Shown here in pieces: positions 8,991 through 17,962 of a stretch of 64,000 bases of DNA. The DNA lies in the NCBI GenBank assembly GCA_017434755.1, contig JAFRER010000010.1:233218-297217 (forward strand). The letters are read 5' to 3'. Within the stretch, counting starts at the first letter, position 1, and every line of letters begins with the position of its first letter. A program made the translations under genes and the position numbers. The stretch is from Oscillospiraceae bacterium (GTDB taxonomy: Bacteria > Bacillota > Clostridia > Oscillospirales > Oscillospiraceae). The notes under the pieces are model-generated. The model made no database searches, was not told the DNA's origin, and saw only the letters and a list, made by a program, of their open reading frames with translations.

Positions 8991-9044
8991 ACCTATACCG
9001 GCTGAAATGTGTCTCTGACCTAATTTTATCTGAACATTTCTCAC

Positions 9045-9050
9045 ATTATA
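9045..9050 (-). promoter_or_regulatory. extended -10 element for plsY
   Basis: TGTTATAAT on the minus strand (a TG extension plus a perfect -10), with only a poor -35 match upstream. Confidence 0.5.
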
Positions 9051-9161
9051 ACACATAGATATGCAAAACAGAAGAAGAATACGGGACAGAGAACGACAAA
9101 TTAATAACATAGTTATAATCCACCCCACCGCGGGAGCGCCGATGCCCGGGGATCGAAAAAG

Positions 9162-9190
9162 TTGCGGCAGACGCGATAAAGTGATAAAAT
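9162..9190 (+). promoter_or_regulatory. promoter of the lipoprotein and metallo-hydrolase pair
   Basis: TTGCGG (9162-9167), a 17-base spacer and TAAAAT (9185-9190), about 30 bases before the TTG start with its GGAAGGAGG ribosome binding site. Confidence 0.6.
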
Positions 9191-9220
9191 GGATCAGCAT
9201 CTGCGGAAGGAGGCGGGCCG

Positions 9221-9787
9221 TTGAAAAGAATAATTGCGATCCTGCTTGCTCTGGTCATGGCTGCAGGCTTCTGCGCCTGCGGCAGATCCGGCGGAAGAGG
9301 CGGCTCAAAGCGCGGTGCGGCAGAGAAGTCGCCGGTCATCGAAGTGAAGATGACAATGGATAATTTCTATGATTATTTCGAGTATCACGAGTTCCACAGT
9401 CCCACCAAGAACGACAACGGCGACACCACCTCCATGCAGATCCTGTACGGCTTCAAGCTGAAAGACGGTTACGAGGCCGCGAACCTCCCCGAATACAAGG
9501 ATACCCTGAAGGTGGACTTCAAGGCGGAGGGCCTCATCAAGGAAGGCGACTTCAAGATCGATTTCGAAACGCTGGAATACACCGGCACTGAATCGAAGAT
9601 CACCGTGGAGGATATCACGGAGGATCTTGTGTTCTGGCCAAAGGGGAACAGGACCGAGATCTGGGCCTTCGGCCTTTACAGCAAAAGCTATGTGATGTAT
9701 TTCCGAAAAATGGAAGTGACGGCGGTATCGGGGAGCATTTTCCTGAAGAATGAGCCCGGCGGCGGGGAGACCGTGTCTGAGAAATGA
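9221..9787 (+). CDS. small putative lipoprotein, unknown function
   Basis: A 188-residue protein starting at TTG, chosen because GGAAGGAGG lies directly upstream. It has a short hydrophobic signal with a weak lipobox (FCAC, Cys about 20), a Gly/Arg/Ser-rich linker, and a compact beta-rich domain with YDYFEYHEF, YGFKLKDGY and DFETLEYTG patches. I do not recognise the domain. Its last codons overlap the next start by four bases (ATGA), so the two proteins are probably made together. Confidence 0.75.
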   Translation: MKRIIAILLALVMAAGFCACGRSGGRGGSKRGAAEKSPVIEVKMTMDNFYDYFEYHEFHSPTKNDNGDTTSMQILYGFKLKDGYEAANLPEYKDTLKVDFKAEGLIKEGDFKIDFETLEYTGTESKITVEDITEDLVFWPKGNRTEIWAFGLYSKSYVMYFRKMEVTAVSGSIFLKNEPGGGETVSEK

Positions 9788-10539
9788 TCAGATTGCTGTC
9801 CGTGGGGAGCGGTTCCTCCGGGAACTGCTTCTATCTCGAAATAAACGGGAAAAAGCTCCTGATCGATCTGGGACTTCCGGCAAAGACCATCCGGAACGCA
9901 CTGAAAACAGTGGGCTGTGAGTTCGGCGATATCGATGCAGTCCTTATAACCCATACCCATTCGGACCACATCCGGGGCCTTGCAGTCAGCAGAAAACATC
10001 TGAGCTGTCCGATCTATTCCAGTGAGATCTCCTGCGCGGCACTGTTCCCGTTCGGACCGGTGCCGATCCCTATCGGAAGGCCCTTTGAAGTGGCGGACGG
10101 GATAAATGTGACGGCGTTCGAGACCTCGCATGACTGCCCCGGAAGCATTGGCTTTCGCTTCGACTATGAGGGCGGCGCTTTCGGCTACGCCACGGACCTC
10201 GGCTGTATGACCGAAAGGATACGGGAGACGCTGAAAGGCTGTGAATGCATCGTGCTGGAGTCGAACCACGACACGGACATGCTCCGGAGCGGACCGTATC
10301 CCTATGTACTGAAAAGGAGAATTCTTTCCGACAGCGGTCATCTGTCGAATGAAAGCTGTGCCGAAGCGGCTGCGTTTTTCGCACGAAACGGCACGGAGAA
10401 TCTCTTTCTTGCGCATCTGAGCCGCGAGAACAACGATCCGGAGACGGCGCTCCGGACGGCGGAAGAGGCATTGAAAAGTCTTCCGGTCTCCGTCAGGGTG
10501 CTGTCCCCGGGCTGCGATGAAGCGGTCTGTATAGAATAA
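9784..10539 (+). CDS. MBL-fold metallo-hydrolase, WalJ/YycJ-like
   Basis: A 251-residue metallo-beta-lactamase-fold protein. It has SVGSGSSGNCFYLE at the N-terminus, the metal-binding motif HTHSDH (about 57-62), a further His near FETSHDCPGS, an Asp in ATDLGC, and the LESNHD motif typical of the YycJ/WalJ subfamily. Near the end is FLAHLSRENND, which supplies the last His. WalJ-type proteins are exonuclease-like and linked in other Bacillota to the WalKR cell-wall stress regulators, but no walKR genes are present here. It is translationally coupled to the lipoprotein upstream. Confidence 0.88.
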   Translation: MIRLLSVGSGSSGNCFYLEINGKKLLIDLGLPAKTIRNALKTVGCEFGDIDAVLITHTHSDHIRGLAVSRKHLSCPIYSSEISCAALFPFGPVPIPIGRPFEVADGINVTAFETSHDCPGSIGFRFDYEGGAFGYATDLGCMTERIRETLKGCECIVLESNHDTDMLRSGPYPYVLKRRILSDSGHLSNESCAEAAAFFARNGTENLFLAHLSRENNDPETALRTAEEALKSLPVSVRVLSPGCDEAVCIE

Positions 10540-10573
10540 AAAGGAGAAGGTATCTGATACCTTCTCCTTTTTT
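10538..10573. terminator. bidirectional terminator between convergent genes
   Basis: GGAGAAGGTAT pairs perfectly with ATACCTTCTCC around a 3-base loop, flanked by A5 and T6. It serves the metallo-hydrolase gene from the left and the TIR gene from the right; the TIR stop codon lies within the T-run. Confidence 0.9.
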
Positions 10574-12641
10574 ATCTTCCGAGGATCTCCCGGATCACAT
10601 AGTCAGTGTGCGGCGAATACAGCCCTGCCTGCTGCTGCGCCTCAAAATCTCCGATGATGGTCTCGACCTGACCTTCCCCGAGAGAGGCTATATGACGGAA
10701 AAGAGTGTCCGCATCGTCATAATAACCGCAGTACAGACAGGCATAGGCGAGATTCATCTGCACCAGCGGCTGGTCGGGCTGCAGCTGATATGCCGCGTAA
10801 GCCGCATCGAACGCGCCTTGAAAGTCCTGAACACAAATGAGTTCATAGTATGAAAGCCATGCATAGTACAGAGCATTATCAAAAATCCCGAGAGACTGAC
10901 AGGCTTCCCGGTATATGATCAGACCCTCTTCAAATCTATCCCATGTCCTGTCATAGTTGCCCATTTTAAAGGCATTCTCTCCGATGTTGAGAAGAAACTG
11001 CGCGTATATTGCCGCATCAGATGCAGTTCCGGTACGATCGCTTATTATCTGGTAGAGGTTTGCGGCAGTCTGATAGTACTTGTCAGCCTCTTCATAATCC
11101 CCCTGTCTGTTGAAGCAGAGACCGCGGTTATTGTAAAGATTGGCTAGAGTGATCAGAGCACCGGTGTCGTCATCGTTGTTTTTGGCTAATTCTTCTGCTG
11201 TTTTAATGGCTTCTTCAAAGTAATAATCGGCTTCCTTGAATCTGCCCTCATCGGAAAGACAGGTAGCCAGAACAGACACTGCCTGAACATGGCTGCTTCT
11301 GTTTTGCATGGAATCGGTATATTCCCTGAGCTCGGAATAGGACATGCACGCATCCTGAAGCCTCCGTTCTGCCTCTTCATAGTTGCCGGTCCTGCAGAGA
11401 AGAACTCCGTAGTTGTAATTGATTCTTGCAGACGCCTCGACAGCCTCCTCATTGTGCTCAATGCCCTCAAGTAATGCCAGGGCTTGTTCGTATTGATCTG
11501 AAGCGGATACATTGTCACCCAGATCTGAGTAATTGGCGCCGGCATTCATTGCAGTCATTACAGCCAGAATAGGATCGGGATCTGCTATCGTCTCCAGAAG
11601 CTCCGCTGCTTTCCGGTAATCCGCTTCCGCTTCCTGATATCTCCCCGCGGCATTGGCGGTTTTGCCGCGGTTATTATAAGCGGAGGCAAGAGCCTCCAGA
11701 CCGCCCGGATAGCCTGAATCCGCAAGGACGCGGTATATTTCAATGGCTTTATCCTCATAGGACAGTGCGTCCTCATACTGACCGAGGACGATCCCGGCTG
11801 TGGCAAGTTTTGCATAGTTGGCTGCGGCTTCGAATTCTGCCGCTTCCTTATTTGAGGAAAGGCTGAGTATTGCGTTTATGTCCTCTGTATTGCCTCGGAG
11901 AATATCCGCGATTTTGACATATGCACCGGGTACATTAGACAGATGATCAGGGAGCGAGTAGGTCAGTTCGCTGAGGATGCGCATGGACGCCTGTTCACGT
12001 CGTGCCGCTTCGTCCCTGTAATTGCCGGCCATTCTCATCAGACCGAGGGAGATACCGGTTACAGCCAGAAGGACTGCAGCGGCTCCTCCGGCTCTCGTCG
12101 CTATTCGTCTGCTGCGCCGCAGCTGATGCTCGCGCAGAAGATCCGCATGCTCGCAGCCCGTGATCCCGGCGATGACCTTCAGAAGCTCCGTATCCGCCTT
12201 GGCCATCATTTTTTTAACGTCGTTCCCCTCGGTGCGGATGTCCATGATCCGGTCCGCGATATCAGGAACGAGTTTCAGGGAGGGCGGGAAGGAATGCTCC
12301 GGATCGCCGCTGATGAGAAGGGGATAGATGCGTTCCGCCCTGCCGATCTCAATGAAGATGGAGACCTCCCTGTCTATCCATTCGGAGGAAGGTGTATCGG
12401 TGGAGCATACCACAACGAGGCAGTTGCAAGAATGCAGTGCGTTGTCGATGGTGTCGGTCAGGATGCGGCTGACGGGCAGTTCCTCCGTGTCGCGGAAGGC
12501 GCGGCGGATGTCCTCGAAGCCTTGTATGCGGATCCCGCGGGGGAGCTTATAGCTCTCGAGCGCGTTGAAGGATTTCTGGGTTATCTCTCCGTCAAGAGGA
12601 CGGTGGCGATAGCTGAAGAATACGTCGTAATCGAAACCCAT
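10572..12641 (-). CDS. TIR domain - transmembrane helix - TPR protein
   Basis: A 689-residue protein. Residues 1-125 form a bacterial TIR domain: YDVFFSYRH at the N-terminus, a BB-loop-like RRAFRDTEELP (about 46-56), and SSEWIDRE, in which Glu92 matches the catalytic Glu of NAD-cleaving TIR domains. A basic stretch (RRSRR) precedes one transmembrane helix (about 185-203), so positive-inside logic puts the TIR inside and the rest outside. Residues about 260-660 hold eight or more TPR-like repeats (NNRGKTANAAGRYQEAEADY and similar). It is the last gene of a five-gene leftward operon, two bases after its pseudo-TIR neighbour. Catalysis and topology are inferred. Confidence 0.88.
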   Translation of the reverse strand: MGFDYDVFFSYRHRPLDGEITQKSFNALESYKLPRGIRIQGFEDIRRAFRDTEELPVSRILTDTIDNALHSCNCLVVVCSTDTPSSEWIDREVSIFIEIGRAERIYPLLISGDPEHSFPPSLKLVPDIADRIMDIRTEGNDVKKMMAKADTELLKVIAGITGCEHADLLREHQLRRSRRIATRAGGAAAVLLAVTGISLGLMRMAGNYRDEAARREQASMRILSELTYSLPDHLSNVPGAYVKIADILRGNTEDINAILSLSSNKEAAEFEAAANYAKLATAGIVLGQYEDALSYEDKAIEIYRVLADSGYPGGLEALASAYNNRGKTANAAGRYQEAEADYRKAAELLETIADPDPILAVMTAMNAGANYSDLGDNVSASDQYEQALALLEGIEHNEEAVEASARINYNYGVLLCRTGNYEEAERRLQDACMSYSELREYTDSMQNRSSHVQAVSVLATCLSDEGRFKEADYYFEEAIKTAEELAKNNDDDTGALITLANLYNNRGLCFNRQGDYEEADKYYQTAANLYQIISDRTGTASDAAIYAQFLLNIGENAFKMGNYDRTWDRFEEGLIIYREACQSLGIFDNALYYAWLSYYELICVQDFQGAFDAAYAAYQLQPDQPLVQMNLAYACLYCGYYDDADTLFRHIASLGEGQVETIIGDFEAQQQAGLYSPHTDYVIREILGR

Positions 12642-12643
12642 GA

Positions 12644-13483
12644 TCAGCTTCCGTTTTCCTCGTCAACGAGCAACTCATCCAGCCCGTATTCCGCAAGGTC
12701 TGCCTTTGCGTTCTCCACGGCCTCATTGATATACTCAAGTGCGATCTCATCCCCTTCAAAAGTGGCGGGAAGCTCCTTGATGGTGCGCATGGCGATCTCA
12801 GTGCTGAGTCTGGTCTGCTCTTTGGCAATGTCACCCTCAGCCTTTGCGATCAGGCCGAGCCGGATAAAGATCGCCGCCGCCGTCAGGCAAATCACACCGG
12901 CGATGGAGAGGGCAATCGTCAAAGCCCGTTTGCGCCGCTGCCGGTGGCGCTGCTCGAGGGCGTCGGGGTGCAGCCCGAGGATGGAAGCCGTGATCCTGAC
13001 AGTTTCGTAACGGAGGACCTCCTTCTGCCTGGCCGGTGTGGAGGCGCGCAGATCCGCGGCCACAGGCTCTATGGTCTCAGTCTTCTCGATAACGGACATA
13101 TCCGGCATGATGCGGCGGACCGTTTTCTGCTCGATAAAGCCCTCGGGGAAGGAATCGACCGGCTCCGCATCCGCTATGATCGGGATCACGGACTCCTTGC
13201 CGTGGATCTGCCGGAAATAATTGAGCTTTTCCAGGATAACGGGATCGTCCTTCGTCCCCGGAGAGCAGAGAAGCGCCAGCCAGCGGCATGCCTCGAGGCG
13301 CTCCCTTCCGGCATCGTCAAGAAGGGCGTTTTCCGTGTCAAGCAGGATCCGCTTGTAATTTAGCGATGGATCCGGAAGAACCGTCCCGGCCGGGAGTCTG
13401 TATTTACGCAGACTCCCAGCCAGTATTTCCGCTTTTTCGGCATCGTGTCCGATTGCCAGTATGCAGATATCATATGTGTACAT
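12644..13483 (-). CDS. degenerate TIR-like membrane protein
   Basis: A 279-residue protein that parallels the first 210 residues of the adjacent TIR protein: YTYDICILAIGH in place of YDVFFSYRH, a shared KYRLP/YKLP phrase, and ALLCSPG in place of VVVCSTD. A similar helical linker with LGLHPDALEQRH follows, then a basic stretch (RQRRKR) and one transmembrane helix (about 190-212). The position equivalent to the TIR catalytic Glu appears occupied by Lys (VILEKL versus WIDREV), so it is probably inactive as an NADase. About 65 residues, probably outside, follow the helix. The ribosome binding site is GCAGGAGG. A regulatory partner of the active TIR is the simplest reading. Confidence 0.72.
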   Translation of the reverse strand: MYTYDICILAIGHDAEKAEILAGSLRKYRLPAGTVLPDPSLNYKRILLDTENALLDDAGRERLEACRWLALLCSPGTKDDPVILEKLNYFRQIHGKESVIPIIADAEPVDSFPEGFIEQKTVRRIMPDMSVIEKTETIEPVAADLRASTPARQKEVLRYETVRITASILGLHPDALEQRHRQRRKRALTIALSIAGVICLTAAAIFIRLGLIAKAEGDIAKEQTRLSTEIAMRTIKELPATFEGDEIALEYINEAVENAKADLAEYGLDELLVDEENGS

Positions 13484-13516
13484 GGTTGTTTCCTCCTGCG
13501 CCGGAATCCTGTTTGA

Positions 13517-15979
13517 TCAGTGGAGTTTATTTACAGAATCAAAAGACTCAAGAAGTGCGTAGAATTCGTCTGAAGTGAGATCGCCTTTATAATCGACACA
13601 GACCACGGCGAAATCGCCCAGCATGTCGCATTCAAACACGAGCTGGCCGGTGATCCGGTCATACCTTGCCCGGAATACCTTCAGGGAACTGTTGCTGTCA
13701 CGGAAGACGGCGAATATCATGACGTTCGTTTCCGGCGCCGGGCAGCTGAAGCGAACCGTAACCATACCGGTGAGTTCCGCTACTGTGTGCCCTTCCACTG
13801 AAGCCGAGACAGTATAGACGGTATCGAGCTCTTCCAGCGAGGCCGCCTGCTGTCCGGCTGTGTCGTCATTCGAAGTCACGGTGACGACCACATTCTGCTG
13901 AGCCCCCGGCTGCGGGTTTACGACCGGAGCGTGATCATTGTTGCTGTCATCATCGTTGCTGTTTTCATCATCATCGCTGCTGCCGGAATTGTTCGTGATA
14001 CCGGACCCGGTGAATATGGAGGAGCCCGCTCCGCCGGTAATGGAACCGGCCCCCGAACCGCCGAGTATGCCGCTGCCGGTCATGGATGTCTGGGTCGACA
14101 TGATGCTGCCTCCCCCGGTGCTGTCCTCTATTGCGCGTAATGACACCAGCCGGATGAGCCAAATCTGATCGGCGGGCACGAAGCCGTCGGTATATCTGCC
14201 GCTCTCGTCTATTTCGATCAGATGCCTTTCAAACTTGCCGTCGCTTATAGTGTACACTTCGATGTAACGGTATTGAGCATCATCGGAGAAATCGTCCTGG
14301 TAAGCGTCGGCAAGTTTGGAGAAAGACACAATGTCATCCGTAATAAGTTCGGAAGAAAGATAATCGTCTCCGTTATCCGGGACAGAGCCAGACCATGAAA
14401 ATGAGCCTGCCGGCCTCACGTGTGAGGTGGAGTCGATATTGACGGAAAGGACGGGAATGGCCGCGGGATCCGGCATTACCGCTTTATCCGGATCGACGAT
14501 TACGGACACGGCCGATCCTGCAGCCGATGTGAACCGCCTGGAAATGTCCTCTATCGTCACGGCCAATGCGGAGACGGTGACGGAGTCTTCGAGGAAAAAC
14601 CCCGGGTCCGTGACAGTATAATTCCCGGAGTTCAGCACGATCTTGCCGTCTCCCCAGATACCGCCGTTCAGAGAAACGATGCCGCTGCCCGGGTAGCCCT
14701 CTCTGACATAGCATTCAAGCGAAGCATCCGGAGCGAGAACGATCCGTGAGATCGACGAGCCGGCAGAGGAGATCAGAGAGCATGAGTCAGTTATGGTCAG
14801 CTTGATGTTCTGCGCATTGTTATACAACAGGGCGGTGTTATACATCAGGCCGCCTTGGAAAGCGGCGTCGACGGAGGCATGACCGTTGAATTCAAAGCAT
14901 CCGCCGGAGATGATTCCGGTGCCTTCCAGGGTCCCGCTGACGGTGACCTTCGGCCTTACCACCTTGCCAGAAAGGGCGGGGATGGTATGGGAAGTCATCG
15001 AGGCGCCGTCTTCCAGAACGAGCCCCGCTGATTCCGGTATGGTAAGATTGGCGGTGGAAAAGTCATAATCGTAGTTCGAGCCGAACTCAAACTGCGGATG
15101 AGATTCCGAAGGGTATGTGATGACCGATGCCGGCACCAGTTCGTCGTTTTCATCGTAGTGCAGTTTTGTGGTCACCTGCACGAGACTCTCAAGGATCAGG
15201 GAGGAATTCGCCGGGATCACGAGGGTGACGCCGTCGGGAACGGTATATGCCTCATCGAGTATTCCGGGAACGTCTTTACCGTTAATCAGCTCATATACGG
15301 CGTTGGCGCCGCCGGCCGTATCCGCCGGTGTCTGCAGCCGGAACACCGCCACGCTGCCGGAATCGTAAAGTCCCGCTATCGGATGCAGATAAAAGCCGCA
15401 ACCCTCGCTGAGCTGGATGTCATCCACCAGCAGGATCCCCGAGCCCGTGAGGTTCACGTCTCCGTCGGCATAGATGCCGTGCAGGCGGTTGAGTCCCGCC
15501 GCCTTTATGTTTATATCGCTGTCTGTCGATGTGAGATCATAATCGGAGCCGTCGAAATCGACCATGTAAAAGCAGTCGTCATCCGGATCGTTGCTTTTCT
15601 CCCCGGCATCGAATCCGAAAAGATCGTATGGATTATCGGTCGTTTGGGAGGACAGATCGACGCTGTCGTCTTCACCGGGAGTGAATTCAGTGACGTCAGC
15701 AGGATCCTCGATATTGCTTAAGGTGATCACGCCTGCTTCATCGGGATCGGCAGAATCGTCACCCTCCCCCTTGCCGTCTTCTCCGTCCTCATCGTCCGAA
15801 GCGGGTGCTCCGCGGGAGGGTGCAGGTGTATCTTCACCGGTATTCTCCTCATACTGGGGCAGGGGCTGATCGGGATTGGGGTCGTCTTCCATAAGATCGG
15901 CAGACGCTTTGGTGCTCAGGGTGAGCGCCAGCACGGAGGCTATGACCGCTCCGCTCAGTTTCTGTATCCATTTTTCCAT
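13517..15979 (-). CDS. secreted protein A of a three-member tandem family
   Basis: An 820-residue exported protein. The signal peptide ends in KASA-D (about 28) and is nearly identical in all three paralogues. Next come an acidic spacer and a beta-rich body with repeated GxIxGG / VDDI / GTL turns, suggesting a beta-helix or adhesin-like fold. A Gly/Ser/Thr-rich and then Asp-rich low-complexity linker (about 640-700) leads to a conserved C-terminal domain (about 715-820: MVTVRFSCPAPETN, GQLVFECDMLGDFAVVC, EFYALLESFDSVN). There is no sortase motif or transmembrane anchor, so it is released or held non-covalently. It is longer and more diverged than its two neighbours. Confidence 0.82.
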   Translation of the reverse strand: MEKWIQKLSGAVIASVLALTLSTKASADLMEDDPNPDQPLPQYEENTGEDTPAPSRGAPASDDEDGEDGKGEGDDSADPDEAGVITLSNIEDPADVTEFTPGEDDSVDLSSQTTDNPYDLFGFDAGEKSNDPDDDCFYMVDFDGSDYDLTSTDSDINIKAAGLNRLHGIYADGDVNLTGSGILLVDDIQLSEGCGFYLHPIAGLYDSGSVAVFRLQTPADTAGGANAVYELINGKDVPGILDEAYTVPDGVTLVIPANSSLILESLVQVTTKLHYDENDELVPASVITYPSESHPQFEFGSNYDYDFSTANLTIPESAGLVLEDGASMTSHTIPALSGKVVRPKVTVSGTLEGTGIISGGCFEFNGHASVDAAFQGGLMYNTALLYNNAQNIKLTITDSCSLISSAGSSISRIVLAPDASLECYVREGYPGSGIVSLNGGIWGDGKIVLNSGNYTVTDPGFFLEDSVTVSALAVTIEDISRRFTSAAGSAVSVIVDPDKAVMPDPAAIPVLSVNIDSTSHVRPAGSFSWSGSVPDNGDDYLSSELITDDIVSFSKLADAYQDDFSDDAQYRYIEVYTISDGKFERHLIEIDESGRYTDGFVPADQIWLIRLVSLRAIEDSTGGGSIMSTQTSMTGSGILGGSGAGSITGGAGSSIFTGSGITNNSGSSDDDENSNDDDSNNDHAPVVNPQPGAQQNVVVTVTSNDDTAGQQAASLEELDTVYTVSASVEGHTVAELTGMVTVRFSCPAPETNVMIFAVFRDSNSSLKVFRARYDRITGQLVFECDMLGDFAVVCVDYKGDLTSDEFYALLESFDSVNKLH

Positions 15980-16052
15980 AATCCGGTTCCTCCTTTCAGA
16001 GAAGGGATACCCGTTTCCGGGTCAGTAAAGCTTTATAAGAGATTTTTGCGAA
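15980..16052 (-). repeat. conserved intergenic copy 1 (paralogue B/A junction)
   Basis: This spacer is almost identical to 17889-17962. Both contain, in leftward reading, an AAGCTTTA-type stretch, a 5-bp hairpin (ACCCG-GAAA-CGGGT) with a GNRA tetraloop, and AAAGGAGG before the start codon. The duplication therefore covered gene plus spacer. The hairpin lacks a T-run and is unlikely to be a terminator. Confidence 0.85.
16009..16022 (-). promoter_or_regulatory. GAAA-tetraloop hairpin upstream of paralogue A
   Basis: ACCCG-GAAA-CGGGT in the transcript, about 20 bases before the AAAGGAGG ribosome binding site. It may be an mRNA processing or stabilising element. Confidence 0.5.
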
Positions 16053-17888
16053 TCAGAAAGATGCCTTCAGCGCATTGACGCTATCGATGGTCTCAAGGAA
16101 AGCATAGAACTTTTCGCCGGAGAGCTCTCCGTCAAAACCATCCGGGCAAATGACCACGAAGTCGCCGAGTTTGTCGCCGCTGAATACGAGCTGTCTGGCC
16201 ACGGCATCGTACCTCGCCGCGAAAGCGGTGAGACTGCCGTCCCCGTTGCGGAATACCACGAAGAACCTGCTTTCGGAGGCCGGCACGGGATAATCGAAGC
16301 GGACAGTCACCTTGCTGTTCAGAGAGAAGATCTGCTTTCTGTCAAGATAGGCGGCGAGATTGTAGCAGGTGTCTCTGTCGGTGACTTCCAGAATCAGAGA
16401 GCGATTGGAGGTCTTATACGATCCGGCATATTTGCCTCCTATAATACTGGAGCCGGTGCTTCCGGTCGAGTTGACAGTGGTGTCATTTCCCCCGCCCGCA
16501 CCGAGCTTGTACAGTCCCCATTTGAGCCAGCCCAGACTGCCGAGAGCATTTGCTGAAGGCATAGATCCGTAGAAATAGGCGGTTTCTGTGCCGGCGAACT
16601 CAAAACTGAATGTTGTGGCGTGGGTGCCCCATTTCCCGTTTGGGGTAGAAATGCCGTCGTTACTGGTGGCTTCCGTAAAGCCCTCGTCGCTGAGATTTGC
16701 ATGAAGATAGCTGTATACCTCCTCATCCAGATCGTCGACGGAAATGGTGCCGCTGCGTCTGACCAGCTTGAAAATGCTGCTGTCTATCGAAGGAGCGGAA
16801 GGAACGTAGTCCTCCGCACCGAGGTTAAGCTCAACGAGTCCTTTACCTGTGATACTGCCTGAGCCGAGCAAACTGCCCTCGACGTTCAGCACCGGGGCAT
16901 ACGTAACGGCGCCCCTGCCCACGGCAAGAGATCCGGAAACATCTTCACCGCGCATCGTAATAGTCGCATCACCCTGTAAGGTCATTGTGGAACCGCTTGA
17001 AATGGTGAGCGAACTGCTCGGTTCGAAAAACTGCCCGCAGGTATCGGCAAATTCGACATCTGACGTCACGGTGGTATCTTTAGGGTTGACCAGCTCAATG
17101 CTTGTGCCGCCGGGCATGATAAGATTCTTCCCAGAGGGGATCACATAGCTTTCATCCAGTATCCCGGGGACGCTTCCGTTGATAAGGACATAATTAGAAC
17201 CGGTTCCGGAACTGTCAGAGGTGCCTGCGGGAGGAGCAGACAGCAGAAACACGGCCACGCTTCCGGTGCTGCCGTTGTTCTCAAGACCTTCAAGGGGCTG
17301 CAGGAAAAAGCCCGGGATCCCTTCAGCAGGAAGGGCGAGCGGATCGATGGCAGTGCCGCCTATCATGAGATCGTCCAGCAGCATGATGCCGGTGCCGGAA
17401 ATGTACAGATCCTGACCGGCTTCAATGGAATAGATCTCGTTCAGTCCCGTAGCTTCAATATGGAGATCGGTGCCGTATGCGGTGACGGACTGCAGACTGT
17501 TGTCCACCATATAGACGATGTTGTCGCTCTGCAAGTTCGCCTCTCCGGCCTCATAGCCCCAGAAACCGGTCTTGTCCTCATCCGCGGTCTTATCGATGTC
17601 ATCCGGTGCATCGGGATCGATCTCAGTGACTTTATGGTCAGCGTCATTGTTGACGATCTCGATATACGGACCAGGGCTGCCGACAGTCGGATCGGCAGAA
17701 GCATCTCCGCCCTTTGACAGATCGATTCCACCTGCCGTGCCGGAACCATCGGCCGCACCTGCCTTTTCTTCGATCACCGTTGTTTCGGAAGGGGTTTCCT
17801 CAAGATCCGCAGAAGCTTTAGTGCTCAAAGTAAGCGCGATCGCGGAAGCGATCATCACGCCGCTCAGCTTCTTCATCCATTGTTCCAT
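16053..17888 (-). CDS. secreted protein B of a three-member tandem family
   Basis: A 611-residue exported protein with a KASA-D signal cleavage site, an acidic spacer, and a beta-rich body containing VYMVDNSLQSVTAYGTDLH, SGTGIMLLDDL and PGILDESYVIPSGKNLIMPG. These strand-and-turn patterns recall beta-helix proteins. The C-terminal domain (about 495-611) matches those of A and C (KVTVRFDYPVPASES, GDKLGDFVVICPDGFDGE, FYAFLETIDSVNALKASF). It is very close to paralogue C, with divergence concentrated around residues 380-440 and in the acidic spacer. It is a middle gene of the TIR operon. Function unknown; a surface or released ligand for the TIR receptor-like protein is speculation. Confidence 0.82.
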   Translation of the reverse strand: MEQWMKKLSGVMIASAIALTLSTKASADLEETPSETTVIEEKAGAADGSGTAGGIDLSKGGDASADPTVGSPGPYIEIVNNDADHKVTEIDPDAPDDIDKTADEDKTGFWGYEAGEANLQSDNIVYMVDNSLQSVTAYGTDLHIEATGLNEIYSIEAGQDLYISGTGIMLLDDLMIGGTAIDPLALPAEGIPGFFLQPLEGLENNGSTGSVAVFLLSAPPAGTSDSSGTGSNYVLINGSVPGILDESYVIPSGKNLIMPGGTSIELVNPKDTTVTSDVEFADTCGQFFEPSSSLTISSGSTMTLQGDATITMRGEDVSGSLAVGRGAVTYAPVLNVEGSLLGSGSITGKGLVELNLGAEDYVPSAPSIDSSIFKLVRRSGTISVDDLDEEVYSYLHANLSDEGFTEATSNDGISTPNGKWGTHATTFSFEFAGTETAYFYGSMPSANALGSLGWLKWGLYKLGAGGGNDTTVNSTGSTGSSIIGGKYAGSYKTSNRSLILEVTDRDTCYNLAAYLDRKQIFSLNSKVTVRFDYPVPASESRFFVVFRNGDGSLTAFAARYDAVARQLVFSGDKLGDFVVICPDGFDGELSGEKFYAFLETIDSVNALKASF

Positions 17889-17962
17889 GGTCCGGTTCCT
17901 CCTTTCAGGAGAAGGGATACCCGTTTCCGGGTCAATTAAGCTTTATAAGAGATTTTTGCGGA
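17889..17962 (-). repeat. conserved intergenic copy 2 (paralogue C/B junction)
   Basis: Nearly identical to 15980-16052, including the GAAA-loop hairpin at 17919-17932 and the AAAGGAGG ribosome binding site. This supports duplication of a gene-plus-leader unit. Confidence 0.85.
17919..17932 (-). promoter_or_regulatory. GAAA-tetraloop hairpin upstream of paralogue B
   Basis: The same ACCCG-GAAA-CGGGT hairpin as at 16009-16022, in the same position relative to the next start codon. Confidence 0.5.
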
